The translations under genes and the position numbers were made by a program. DNA of 64,000 nucleotides from Pseudolysobacter sp964466115 (lineage in GTDB: Bacteria; Pseudomonadota; Gammaproteobacteria; Xanthomonadales; Rhodanobacteraceae): the NCBI GenBank assembly GCA_964466115.1, contig CAYXMH010000016.1, positions 1 through 64,000 on the forward strand, written 5' to 3'. Under the pieces are notes generated by a model. The model worked only from the letters and a program-made list of their open reading frames with translations. It searched no databases and was not told where the DNA came from. Shown here in pieces: positions 43,554 to 51,869 of this stretch; positions within the stretch are counted from its first letter, which is position 1; the number at the start of each line of letters is the position of its first letter.

Positions 43554-46142
43554 TCATCCCACTTTTTCCCCGGACCGTGCGGCAACAACGGCACCAATTA
43601 GGGCTGAAAGATAAGGTATGGCTTGTGCGGCGAGGATGGTAATCCACAGTTTGCCTTCGATGTACTGCATGCCGACCGAATGCAACATGCCGGCGATGCC
43701 AAGCCCAATGGCAATAAACATCAGCAGCTCTTCGCGCACCGCGCTGAAGGCGCTTGGGCGTTTGTGCAAACGACGGCTTTTGGCGGTGCGGACGAATTCT
43801 CCGGTTTTTTTCCATAAACCGATAAATATACCGCGTGCGATGGCGTGGCTTAAGGCCATACTGGCAATCGACGCGGCAATCGTGTCACGCCACGAACAAG
43901 GCACGCGTACGCGATAAAGGATGATCCCAAACGCCGCCTTGAACAGGAAGAAGCCGATCAACGGAATCAAAAACAAATACAACGGTAGGCTGAAAATGGC
44001 CGGCAGTCCGATCATTCCGGCCGTCCACAACAGTGCCAGCAGCGTGAACACCAAATGCAGCGCATCGGCGAACCAGGAAAACCAGCCGGTCAGGAAATGA
44101 AAACGCTGGCCGCGGGTAAGGGCACCGTTGGACGTCAACCATCCCCAGCGCGCCTTTAAAATCTGCATGGCACCGAATGCCCAGCGATAGCGCTGTGATT
44201 TGTAGGCGGTGAAATCGGCGGGCGTTAAACCACGCCCCATGATTTCGTCGACATATACAGTATCGTAATGGGCGTGCATCAAACGCAAACCGAGCTCCGC
44301 GTCTTCGCAAATGGTCCATTCCGACCAACCGCCGGTGGCTTCCAAGGCGCCGCGCCGAACCATGGTCATCGTGCCATGCTGGATAATGGCGTTGCGCTCG
44401 TTGCGGTGGTGCATGCCGATGCGGAAAAACCCGTCGTATTCCCAATTGCACATGCGCCGGAACGAGTTGTGTTCCCAGTCGCGGTGCGCCTGTGGACACT
44501 GTACGATCGCGATTTTTGGGTTGTTGAAATAACCGGTCAGCGCTTTTAGCCAGTCGCTGCGCACTTCGTAATCGGCATCGATGGCGGCGATGACTTCCGC
44601 GCGCGGATCGGTTTGTTTGAGGCCGAAATTGAGTGCTCCGGCCTTGAAGCCGGGCCACGGGTTCAAATGGAAAAAGCGGAATTTATCGCCGAGTTTACGG
44701 CAATGCTCTTCCACCGGACGCCATACCGCCTCTTCCTTGGTGTTGTTGTCGATGACCAGGACTTCGAAGTTGTCGTATTCAAGCGCCGCGAGCGAGTCGA
44801 GCGTCAGGATCACCATCTCCGGCGGTTCATTACAGGACGCCAGGTGAATCGACACGAACGGTTGCGGATCGCCGGGCTTTGGAATCAGCAATCGGAAATC
44901 GCGCAGCCAGCTCGGCCGCCAAATCACTTCCGTGAATTCAAATCCATTGATCAGAAGAATCAACACGATGGCCAATTGCGCCGGCAATAACACCAATAGC
45001 ATCGCCCAGTCGAACGGGTCGAGATAAAAGTTGTAGGGCAAGGTGGCCGACCAGACAAACAACGATGTTGATAATTGAATTAATACGCAAAAAAACAAAA
45101 GCCCCATCAAGCGAAAGCGAATAAAATGCCGCGCAAACCAAAACATCGGCGCCAGCGCCAACAGCGAGCCGATTAGCGCTTTCCACCACCAATGCGGGTC
45201 TTCCAGCACCGTCCCGGTGAACAGGAATTTTGGATTGCGGTCGGCATTGAAAACACCCCAATACGCGCCGGCCCGCCCTTCCTCAGGTTCCTTCCAAGGT
45301 TGGTCGAACGCTTCCATCAAGTAGTAGTCGATGTGCAAACGCTCGGCCACGTTCATCCACTCGCGAATGAAATGCGCTTCATCCGGAACGGAGGCGACCG
45401 CCGAATATTTGTCGTCGCCGTTTGATGGCCAGCCGACTTCGCCGATGACGATGGGTTTGCTAGGGTAATGGGCTTTCAATTCGTTGTAACGCATCAGCAC
45501 GTAACCGATCGCATCCTTGCGCGGTTGGCCCTCCCAATAAGGCAACAGGTGCACGGTGATGAAATCGACGTGCTTAACCAGCTTTGGATTTTTTAGCCAG
45601 ATATGCCAGGGCTCGGCGGTTGACACCGGCACACGCAGATGTGCGCGGGCTCGATCGATATAGCCGATCAACTCATCCACGCCAAGGTCGTTGCGCAGCA
45701 GCGATTCGTTGCCGACCAGTACGCGTTCGATATTGTTGTTTTGTCTGACCGACTCGAACAACGCATCGAGTTCGTTATCGTTTTTTTCGGCATTGCGGTC
45801 GATCCACGCGCCAGCCATCACTTTCAGATTGTATTTCTTCGCCAACCGCGGAATCGCCGCGCTTTCCAAAGACGAATAGGTGCGTACGCGGTCGCTGTAG
45901 TTCGAAATCTGCTGCAGATCGGTATCGAGCTCCTCTTCGGTCGGGTAGATGCGCTTGATCGGCGATTGGTAACGCTGAAACGCGCTGAATGCGAAACCAC
46001 CGACCTTACCGGTCCAGTCCGAAACGTGCACCGGACGATCCACCACGGCCCAAAGCCCGATGTTGAGCAATGCCACCAATAACGTGAGAAGTAATGCGCG
46101 CCAAAAAGACGGCTTGACGGCAAGGGAGGTGGTGATGCGCAA
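43554..46142 (-). CDS. GH17-GT2 fusion, NdvB-like beta-glucan synthase
   Basis: 862 residues. N-terminal helix (about 14-35), then a GH17-like beta-1,3-glucanase/transglycosylase domain (about 45-320) with candidate acid/base E146 in VLVGNESLL and nucleophile E235 in IGEVGWPSNG. Several membrane helices (about 325-400) lead into a processive GT2 domain with AAIDADYEVRSDW, ICEDAELGLRL and the product-binding QRYRWAFGAMQ, and further helices to the C-terminus. The layout matches enzymes that polymerise glucose from UDP-glucose and remodel or cyclise the beta-1,3-glucan, as proposed for Pseudomonas NdvB in biofilm tolerance. Both catalytic sites look intact. An operator-like palindrome lies about 90 bases upstream of its start. 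The glucan linkage is inference. Confidence 0.88.
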   Translation of the reverse strand: MRITTSLAVKPSFWRALLLTLLVALLNIGLWAVVDRPVHVSDWTGKVGGFAFSAFQRYQSPIKRIYPTEEELDTDLQQISNYSDRVRTYSSLESAAIPRLAKKYNLKVMAGAWIDRNAEKNDNELDALFESVRQNNNIERVLVGNESLLRNDLGVDELIGYIDRARAHLRVPVSTAEPWHIWLKNPKLVKHVDFITVHLLPYWEGQPRKDAIGYVLMRYNELKAHYPSKPIVIGEVGWPSNGDDKYSAVASVPDEAHFIREWMNVAERLHIDYYLMEAFDQPWKEPEEGRAGAYWGVFNADRNPKFLFTGTVLEDPHWWWKALIGSLLALAPMFWFARHFIRFRLMGLLFFCVLIQLSTSLFVWSATLPYNFYLDPFDWAMLLVLLPAQLAIVLILLINGFEFTEVIWRPSWLRDFRLLIPKPGDPQPFVSIHLASCNEPPEMVILTLDSLAALEYDNFEVLVIDNNTKEEAVWRPVEEHCRKLGDKFRFFHLNPWPGFKAGALNFGLKQTDPRAEVIAAIDADYEVRSDWLKALTGYFNNPKIAIVQCPQAHRDWEHNSFRRMCNWEYDGFFRIGMHHRNERNAIIQHGTMTMVRRGALEATGGWSEWTICEDAELGLRLMHAHYDTVYVDEIMGRGLTPADFTAYKSQRYRWAFGAMQILKARWGWLTSNGALTRGQRFHFLTGWFSWFADALHLVFTLLALLWTAGMIGLPAIFSLPLYLFLIPLIGFFLFKAAFGIILYRVRVPCSWRDTIAASIASMALSHAIARGIFIGLWKKTGEFVRTAKSRRLHKRPSAFSAVREELLMFIAIGLGIAGMLHSVGMQYIEGKLWITILAAQAIPYLSALIGAVVAARSGEKVG

Positions 46143-46227
46143 AACGGGCCTCGACTACAAAACGATAGAGCCAGTGGGTTACCGGCAAATGGCACTAAGA
46201 ATAGCGTATGCGGGGTGTTGGGCTCAA

Positions 46228-46243
46228 TGAAACAATCGTTTCA
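46228..46243. promoter_or_regulatory. PsrA-like palindrome TGAAAC-N4-GTTTCA
   Basis: A perfect 6+6 inverted repeat with AATC between, containing GAAAC-N4-GTTTC. This equals the published half-site pattern of Pseudomonas PsrA, a TetR-type regulator responsive to long-chain fatty acids. It lies 86-101 bases upstream of the glucan synthase start. No psrA gene is in the window, so the assignment rests on the motif alone. Confidence 0.4.
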
Positions 46244-46258
46244 GAGCGGGGGATGAAC

Positions 46259-46270
46259 GGTATTAATACC
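46259..46270. promoter_or_regulatory. Perfect palindrome GGTATTAATACC
   Basis: A 12-bp perfect dyad 15 bases from the PsrA-like site, in the same divergent region. It could be a second operator; the binding protein is unknown. Confidence 0.3.
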
Positions 46271-46485
46271 CGAGCATCGGAATTTGGCAATTTCCTATGA
46301 GTTTGGGCCAATAACACCAAGGGGACCGAGGGAAACCATGACCTAACGGGGCAAAGTCAATAGCGCACATAAGCGACGATTGTTTGATTTTTCAGCAGCT
46401 GATTGTCTGTATCGAGCTGACATTCACTGCCAGCACAAAACCGGTTACGCTGCAGTTATCGTCATATTGAATAATCTTAAAGTAT

Positions 46486-47109
46486 ATGTTGAACCTTAAA
46501 AACCTAACGCCGTTGGCGTGCGGTCATTTACGCTATGTGTACCAACACCCCGAGTGCGCACAGCGGTTGATTAAGATCATGCGCGCGGACGTGATCGATG
46601 CGCGTTGGGGTGGTACGTGGCGCTGGTACAAACGCCTACCACGCGCGCTGCATTACACCGGATTTGTGCGCGAGTTGAAAGAATACATTGCGATTCAGGC
46701 GCGTTTCGCGGACGCCCACCCGCCGATTGCCGCGACGCTGGGTGTGGTTGAAACCGACCTTGGCTTAGGGTTGGTGGTGGAAAAAATCCGCAGCGCCGAC
46801 TCTACGCTCGCGCCGACGCTCGGGGCGTTGGTAAAAGCCCACGGGTTTACGCCGTCGATCGAGGCGGAATTTGAAAATTTCATAGCGCAGCTGCTGCAGT
46901 ACAACGTCATCGTCGGGGATATTCATCCGCGCAATATCGTTTACGGCAATGATTCGCGCGGCGGGCCGCGTTTGGTGTTGATCGATGGATTCGGCGAAAA
47001 AAATATTATTCCCCGATGTTCCATGAGCCGATCGATCAATCAGTGGAATACACAGAGGCATCGACGCCGGCTGTTGCAGACGCTGCGGCAGTTTGCCGTG
47101 ACCGGTTAA
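46486..47109 (+). CDS. yrbL: YrbL family, PhoP-regulon kinase-like protein
   Basis: 207 residues of the YrbL family, a compact protein-kinase-like fold. N-terminal LACGHLRYVYQHPECAQRLIKI supplies the nucleotide-site strands and a lysine; the catalytic loop VIVGDIHPRNIVYG carries D145 and N150, and LIDGFG replaces DFG. In enterobacteria yrbL is under PhoP and BasR control; its substrate is unknown. No ribosome-binding site is visible before the ATG. Converges with the ArnT-like gene, the stop codons overlapping by four bases. Confidence 0.85.
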   Translation: MLNLKNLTPLACGHLRYVYQHPECAQRLIKIMRADVIDARWGGTWRWYKRLPRALHYTGFVRELKEYIAIQARFADAHPPIAATLGVVETDLGLGLVVEKIRSADSTLAPTLGALVKAHGFTPSIEAEFENFIAQLLQYNVIVGDIHPRNIVYGNDSRGGPRLVLIDGFGEKNIIPRCSMSRSINQWNTQRHRRRLLQTLRQFAVTG

Positions 47110-48824
47110 AGCGCGTCGCCTTCGTCCTTATCGCCAACCGGTTCGGGCACACAGTCGGCAACAACGGCATCGGCACGGAATAACCACCACTCGCGACGGT
47201 TGGCGTGACCGACCTTTACCGCCTTGTTGCGATCCACGCATTGACCCATTGCTTCCTCCTGGATAAATATCCAGCGCAATTCTGGCTTTTGCGCTTGCCA
47301 TTGCACCGCTTCGCTGTATTGCGTGGGCCACGGTTTAAGAAATCCAAAATCGCGGGCCGGGCGATCGGCAAGCAGCAGATTTTGCTCTTTCCAGGCGACC
47401 AGGCCCAATTCCGCGGTCGGTCCGATGATGTCACCGGCGCGGCGCATAACGCCAGCGGCGGAGCTTGAATCGTTCAGTACCGGATAAGCCCAAAAACTCC
47501 ACAACAACCAAAATCCACCGAGCCCGGAAATAAGCGCATGAATGCCCCGGCTTGGGCGAAACCAGGCGGCACAGGCGACAAAAACCAAACCCGCGCTCAG
47601 CAGCAGACCCCAAAGTGCGACACCGCCATCGGCAAGTCCGCGTTGTTCAATCACACGTTGCGCGGCGGGTGGATGGCTGATCATGGCCCAGGCGGCAACC
47701 CCGGTTATTGCTAAGCCGCCTAGGATCGCGATCGCAAATGCGCTATGGCGTAACCAGCGCGCTTGAATCAATGATTCGATGTAAGGGCCTAGCGCCAAGG
47801 CCACCATCGGTAATGCCGGCATCAGGTAGACATCGCGTTTTCCGGTGGGGATGCTAAAAAAAACCACAATGAGCAATGTCCACGCAAGCGGCAACAACAC
47901 CCGCGCATCGCGCGCTTTCAACGCCTGCCGCCAGCGTGGGAACGCGTCGGGATACAACAGCGACAACGGAAACCAGTTGAATAAAACAATCGGCACGTAA
48001 TACCAAAACGGCTGCGCGTGCGACCAGGAATCGGCGTAGCGCTTTGCGGTTTGGCGGAACAGGATGTCGTTGACGTAAGCGGCGTATTCCGGCGTTGCCT
48101 GCGCGGTGGCGCTCAACAGCATCGGCACCAGCCAAAGTCCAATTGGAAGAAGAAACGCCATCGCTCCAAGCAGCCAATGCAATGCGGAGCCGGAGGTGCG
48201 CGTGATGCCATCCCAGTTGCGTGCGCGGGCGAACAGGTACGGTAAGAACATCAGCAATGCCAGCACCCCAACACCTTTGGTAATGACTCCAAGGCCGGCG
48301 CAAAAGCAACCAAACCAATACGCACGCCAATTCGGCCCACGCAGGAAGTGCAGCAACAGTCCCCAATTGGCCGCCGTGATCACGCCCATCACTAAAGGAT
48401 CGATCTGGGCGCGTTTAACTTGGTACACGAACTGGAATACGGTCAACAGCACGCCCGCCGCGTATAAACCGGCGCGTGGAGACCATAATCGCCGGCCCAA
48501 ATCGTAAGTCAGTCCCAACGACAGCAATGCGGCAAGCAGGGACGGCAGCAGGAACGCGATGCGCCAGCTATGGGTTAACTCATAGGCCGTCGCTTCCATC
48601 CACATCAGCATCGGCGGTTTGTCGGAGTAAAGCTCGCTGCCGCGATGCGGAAACAGCCAGTCGCCCGACTCGACCATTTGCTTCGCGACCAAGGTAAATC
48701 GCGGCTCGTCCGATGGCCATGGATCGCGCAAACCGATGCCGGCACCGAGTAAAACCAAGGCAAGCAACATGAACAGCCAGAAATGTCGACGTTCCTGCGT
48801 GGTAGCCGCGGAGATAGGTAACAT
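47106..48824 (-). CDS. ArnT-like GT39-family glycosyltransferase
   Basis: 572 residues, about twelve membrane helices. First periplasmic loop has the catalytic acidic pair D39-E40 in PWPSDEPRFTLVAKQM, and SELYSDKPPMLMWM matches the ArnT/PMT signature DKPP. These enzymes use undecaprenyl-phosphate sugars to modify lipid A or proteins. ArnT itself adds aminoarabinose to lipid A; no other arn genes are present, so the donor sugar here is open. It lies downstream of glmS (38 bp) on the same strand, perhaps in one transcript with the sugar-nucleotide genes. Confidence 0.85.
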   Translation of the reverse strand: MLPISAATTQERRHFWLFMLLALVLLGAGIGLRDPWPSDEPRFTLVAKQMVESGDWLFPHRGSELYSDKPPMLMWMEATAYELTHSWRIAFLLPSLLAALLSLGLTYDLGRRLWSPRAGLYAAGVLLTVFQFVYQVKRAQIDPLVMGVITAANWGLLLHFLRGPNWRAYWFGCFCAGLGVITKGVGVLALLMFLPYLFARARNWDGITRTSGSALHWLLGAMAFLLPIGLWLVPMLLSATAQATPEYAAYVNDILFRQTAKRYADSWSHAQPFWYYVPIVLFNWFPLSLLYPDAFPRWRQALKARDARVLLPLAWTLLIVVFFSIPTGKRDVYLMPALPMVALALGPYIESLIQARWLRHSAFAIAILGGLAITGVAAWAMISHPPAAQRVIEQRGLADGGVALWGLLLSAGLVFVACAAWFRPSRGIHALISGLGGFWLLWSFWAYPVLNDSSSAAGVMRRAGDIIGPTAELGLVAWKEQNLLLADRPARDFGFLKPWPTQYSEAVQWQAQKPELRWIFIQEEAMGQCVDRNKAVKVGHANRREWWLFRADAVVADCVPEPVGDKDEGDAL

Positions 48825-48862
48825 GGGTTCTGTTATTGAGGTGAGTTTAAGGGGCTCGGAGC

Positions 48863-50695
48863 TTATTCCACCGTCACGGATTTCGCCAAATTGCGCGGTT
48901 GATCCACATCCGTGCCGCGCAAGACGGCTACGTGGTAGGCCAGCAGCTGCAGCGGCACTGTAAATACGATCGGTCCGATCAAATGCCCGCCGGAAGCGAC
49001 CTTCATTAAATAGCCGCGATCGCCGTTTAGCGCCACCTTGGCATCGCTATCGGCAAACACGAACAATTCGCCGCCGCGCGCATGCACCTCTTCTAAGTTG
49101 GATTTTAATTTTTCCAGCAACGGGTTGTTCGGCGCTACGGCTATCACCGGCATGTCCTCATCGACCAGCGCCAACGGGCCGTGCTTAAGCTCACCGGCCG
49201 GATATGCCTCGGCGTGGATATAGGAAATTTCCTTCAATTTAAGCGCCGCTTCCATCGCGACCGGATACATAGCGCCGCGGCCAAGAAACAGTGCGTGGTG
49301 CTTTTGAACGAAACGTTCGGCGAGTGCTGCGATCTCCGGCTCCAAAGCCAAAACCTCCGTCAGTACGCGCGGCAACGTGGTTAATTCATTCACCAGCTGC
49401 GTATAAACCGTTTGATCCATTCCGTTGCAACGCGCGAGCTCCAATACCAAAAGCGCAAGCGCCGCCAGTTGGGTGGTGAACGCTTTGGTTGAAGCCACGC
49501 CGATTTCAGGGCCCGCGCGCGTCATCAGCACCAGATCCGACTCGCGCACCAAGGTCGATTCCGGCATATTGCAAATGGCCAGCGCACCCGCATAACCGCG
49601 CAATTTGCCTTCGCGCAGCGCCGCTAAGGTATCGGCGGTTTCCCCGGACTGGGAAATGGCGATAAACAACGTATCCGGTTGCACCACTCCTTTGCGATAG
49701 CGGTACTCGCTGGCAACTTCGACGGCGCAAGAGATTCCGGCGAGCTCCTCAAGCCAGTAACGCGCCACCATCCCCGCGTGGTAACTGGTGCCGCATGCGA
49801 CAATTTGCACATGGTGGATGCGCGCCAGCAGCTGGTCGGCATCCACGCCGAAAATATTCGGCAATACGCGCCCGCCAGCAATGCGGCCTTCCAGCGTATC
49901 GGCCACCGCCGCTGGCTGCTCGAAAATTTCCTTCAACATGTAATGGCGATAGGCACCGCGCTCGACCGCGTCGGCCTTGAATTCGCTGCGTTTGATCGGG
50001 CGTTGCGCCGCTGCACCATTCGCCGCGCAAATTCGCATGCGATCGCAACTGATCTCGACCACATCGCCTTCTTCGAGATAAATAAAACGATTGGTGACCT
50101 TGATTAACGCTTGAGCATCGGATCCAAGAAAATACTCGCCATCGCCCACCCCAACCACCAATGGGCTGCCGCAGCGCGCACCCACCACATTTTGCGGTTG
50201 CTCGGCACTGATCACGGCGATCGCGAATGCGCCGTGCAACCTCCTGGTGGCGGCTTGCACCGATGCGAACAAACTTTGGCCCTTGGCCATTTCAGATCGC
50301 ACTAAATGCGCGATGACTTCGGTGTCGGTGGCGGAGGTGAATACGTACCCTTGCGCCATCAGTTCGGCTCTTAATTCGGCGTGGTTTTCGATGATGCCAT
50401 TGTGCACAACGGCTACGGCATCATCGGATACGTGCGGATGCGCATTGAGGGTGTTCGGGGCGCCGTGCGTAGCCCAGCGCGTATGCGCAATACCGGTATG
50501 GCCGGCGATGGGCGCTTCGTGGTAGAGCGCCTCCAATTCGTGCACTTTGCCGCGGGTGCGTAGGCGCTCAAGATGCTGACCCACGATCAACGAGATGCCG
50601 GCGGAATCGTAACCGCGGTATTCCAGCGCTTTCAGGCCGTTCAGCAGGATCGGAACAACATCACGTTGGGCGGCGGCGGCAACGATTCCGCACAT
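48863..50695 (-). CDS. glmS: Glutamine-fructose-6-phosphate aminotransferase
   Basis: 610 residues (E. coli 609). Makes glucosamine-6-phosphate from fructose-6-phosphate and glutamine, the entry to UDP-GlcNAc. Nucleophile Cys2 follows the start (MCGIVAAAAQRDV), then LEYRGYDSAGI and HTRWATHGAPN in the glutaminase half; the isomerase half has two SIS domains (ISQSGETADT, KEISYIHAEAYPAGELKHG) and the C-terminal QPRNLAKSVTVE. The usual partner glmU is not adjacent. Placement next to an acidic-sugar dehydrogenase suggests supply of amino sugars for a surface polymer. No glmS ribozyme, which is a Gram-positive feature. Confidence 0.97.
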   Translation of the reverse strand: MCGIVAAAAQRDVVPILLNGLKALEYRGYDSAGISLIVGQHLERLRTRGKVHELEALYHEAPIAGHTGIAHTRWATHGAPNTLNAHPHVSDDAVAVVHNGIIENHAELRAELMAQGYVFTSATDTEVIAHLVRSEMAKGQSLFASVQAATRRLHGAFAIAVISAEQPQNVVGARCGSPLVVGVGDGEYFLGSDAQALIKVTNRFIYLEEGDVVEISCDRMRICAANGAAAQRPIKRSEFKADAVERGAYRHYMLKEIFEQPAAVADTLEGRIAGGRVLPNIFGVDADQLLARIHHVQIVACGTSYHAGMVARYWLEELAGISCAVEVASEYRYRKGVVQPDTLFIAISQSGETADTLAALREGKLRGYAGALAICNMPESTLVRESDLVLMTRAGPEIGVASTKAFTTQLAALALLVLELARCNGMDQTVYTQLVNELTTLPRVLTEVLALEPEIAALAERFVQKHHALFLGRGAMYPVAMEAALKLKEISYIHAEAYPAGELKHGPLALVDEDMPVIAVAPNNPLLEKLKSNLEEVHARGGELFVFADSDAKVALNGDRGYLMKVASGGHLIGPIVFTVPLQLLAYHVAVLRGTDVDQPRNLAKSVTVE

Positions 50696-50755
50696 GACTG
50701 GTCCTTAAAAAATTTCGCAAGACCGCTATTGTAATGCAATCCCAGCGCAGTGCGG

Positions 50756-51763
50756 TTACACCGCGTAAAATTCGCGGTACCAATCGACAAAACGGCGAAT
50801 GCCGACTTCAATCGGCGTGTTGGGCGCATAACCGGTATCGCGCGCCAACTCGGCAACGTCGGCGTAGGTGTCCGGCACATCTCCAGGTTGCAACGGCAGC
50901 AGGTTTTTTTGCGCCGGTTTCCCTAAGCATTGCTCCAGCACATCGATGTAGCGGCTGAGCTGCACCGGCGCATGGTTGCCGATGTTGTAAACGCGATAGG
51001 GTGCGGATGAGGTGGCCGGGGTTGGGTTTAGCGAATCAAAACTTGGATCGCCGATGGGGGCTCGATCGAGCACGCGAATCACGCCCTCAATGATATCGTC
51101 GATGTAGGTGAAATCGCGCGTATGGTTGCCGTAATTGAATACGTCAATCGGCTCGCCTTTGAGGATCTTTCGGGTAAACGTAAATAACGCCATATCCGGC
51201 CGCCCCCACGGGCCATACACCGTGAAGAACCGCAAACCGGTGGTTGGAATATTGTATAAATGGCTATAAGTATGTGCCATCAGCTCATTGGCTTTCTTGG
51301 TCGCCGCATAAAGGCTTACCGGATGGTCCACACTGTGCTGCACCGAAAACGGTAGGCGCTTATTCGATCCGTAGACCGAGCTTGACGAGGCGTAAACCAA
51401 ATGCTCGATCTTGGCGTGGCGGCAGCATTCCAGAACATTGATAAACCCAACGATATTGCTGTCGATATAAGCGTAAGGATTTTCCAACGAGTAACGCACA
51501 CCGGCTTGAGCGGCAAGGTTGACGACACGCTGCGGCGCAAATTTGGCGAAGGCAGATTCGATAGCAGTACGGTCTTGCAAATCGGCTGTGATGTGCTGAT
51601 AACGGGACTGTTTCAGCAGACGATCGAGCCGCGCCTGTTTTAAGCGTACGTCGTAGTAAGGATTGAGATTATCGAACCCCAGCACATCATCGCCGCGCGC
51701 AAGCAAGCGTTCACTTAAGGCCGCACCGATAAACCCAGCAGAGCCGGTCACCAACACTTTCAT
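50756..51763 (-). CDS. NAD-dependent sugar-nucleotide epimerase (UDP-glucuronate 4-epimerase type)
   Basis: 335-residue extended SDR. NAD-binding GSAGFIGAAL at residues 7-16, active-site Ser in YASSSSVYGSN and the Tyr-x3-Lys pair in YAATKKANE. The opening DNLNPYYDVRLKQARL and RFFTVYGPWGRPDMALF match UDP-glucuronate 4-epimerases that make UDP-galacturonate for capsules or LPS. Next to a tviB-type dehydrogenase acting on N-acetyl sugars, so the true substrate may be UDP-GlcNAcA. RBS not strong; start MKVLVTGSAGF is clear. Confidence 0.88.
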   Translation of the reverse strand: MKVLVTGSAGFIGAALSERLLARGDDVLGFDNLNPYYDVRLKQARLDRLLKQSRYQHITADLQDRTAIESAFAKFAPQRVVNLAAQAGVRYSLENPYAYIDSNIVGFINVLECCRHAKIEHLVYASSSSVYGSNKRLPFSVQHSVDHPVSLYAATKKANELMAHTYSHLYNIPTTGLRFFTVYGPWGRPDMALFTFTRKILKGEPIDVFNYGNHTRDFTYIDDIIEGVIRVLDRAPIGDPSFDSLNPTPATSSAPYRVYNIGNHAPVQLSRYIDVLEQCLGKPAQKNLLPLQPGDVPDTYADVAELARDTGYAPNTPIEVGIRRFVDWYREFYAV

Positions 51764-51777
51764 ACAAATTTGCTCGT

Positions 51778-51847
51778 TGCAGGGTGGGCTTTATGCCCAC
51801 CGAAGTCATTCGACAATAAAGATCGGTGAGCTGAAACCCACCCTACA
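51778..51847. repeat. BIME-like inverted GTAGGGTGGG repeat pair
   Basis: Two GGGTGGG-containing units at 51778-51802 and 51824-51847 face each other around 21 nt and are about 80% reverse complementary. Each is also internally palindromic. Lies between the epimerase and tviB-like genes; same family as the perfect pair at 56650-56713. Confidence 0.75.
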
Positions 51848-51869
51848 GATCATTTAAATTTTAGGGTGA

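Larger units (their letters stand above)
46143..46485. other. Divergent region between the glucan synthase and yrbL
   Basis: 343 bp without a gene. It must contain promoters in both directions. Two clean palindromes near the synthase side are listed separately. The yrbL side is AT-rich just before the ATG (TTGAATAATCTTAAAGTAT) with no Shine-Dalgarno. No PhoP direct repeat of the GTTTA-N5-GTTTA type was found. Confidence 0.6.

Noticed and set aside
46143..46485. PhoP box for yrbL
   Set aside because: No GTTTA-N5-GTTTA direct repeat could be found.
50696..50755. glmS ribozyme or riboswitch
   Set aside because: The gap is 60 bp, and the self-cleaving glmS element is a Gram-positive feature; no matching core was seen.
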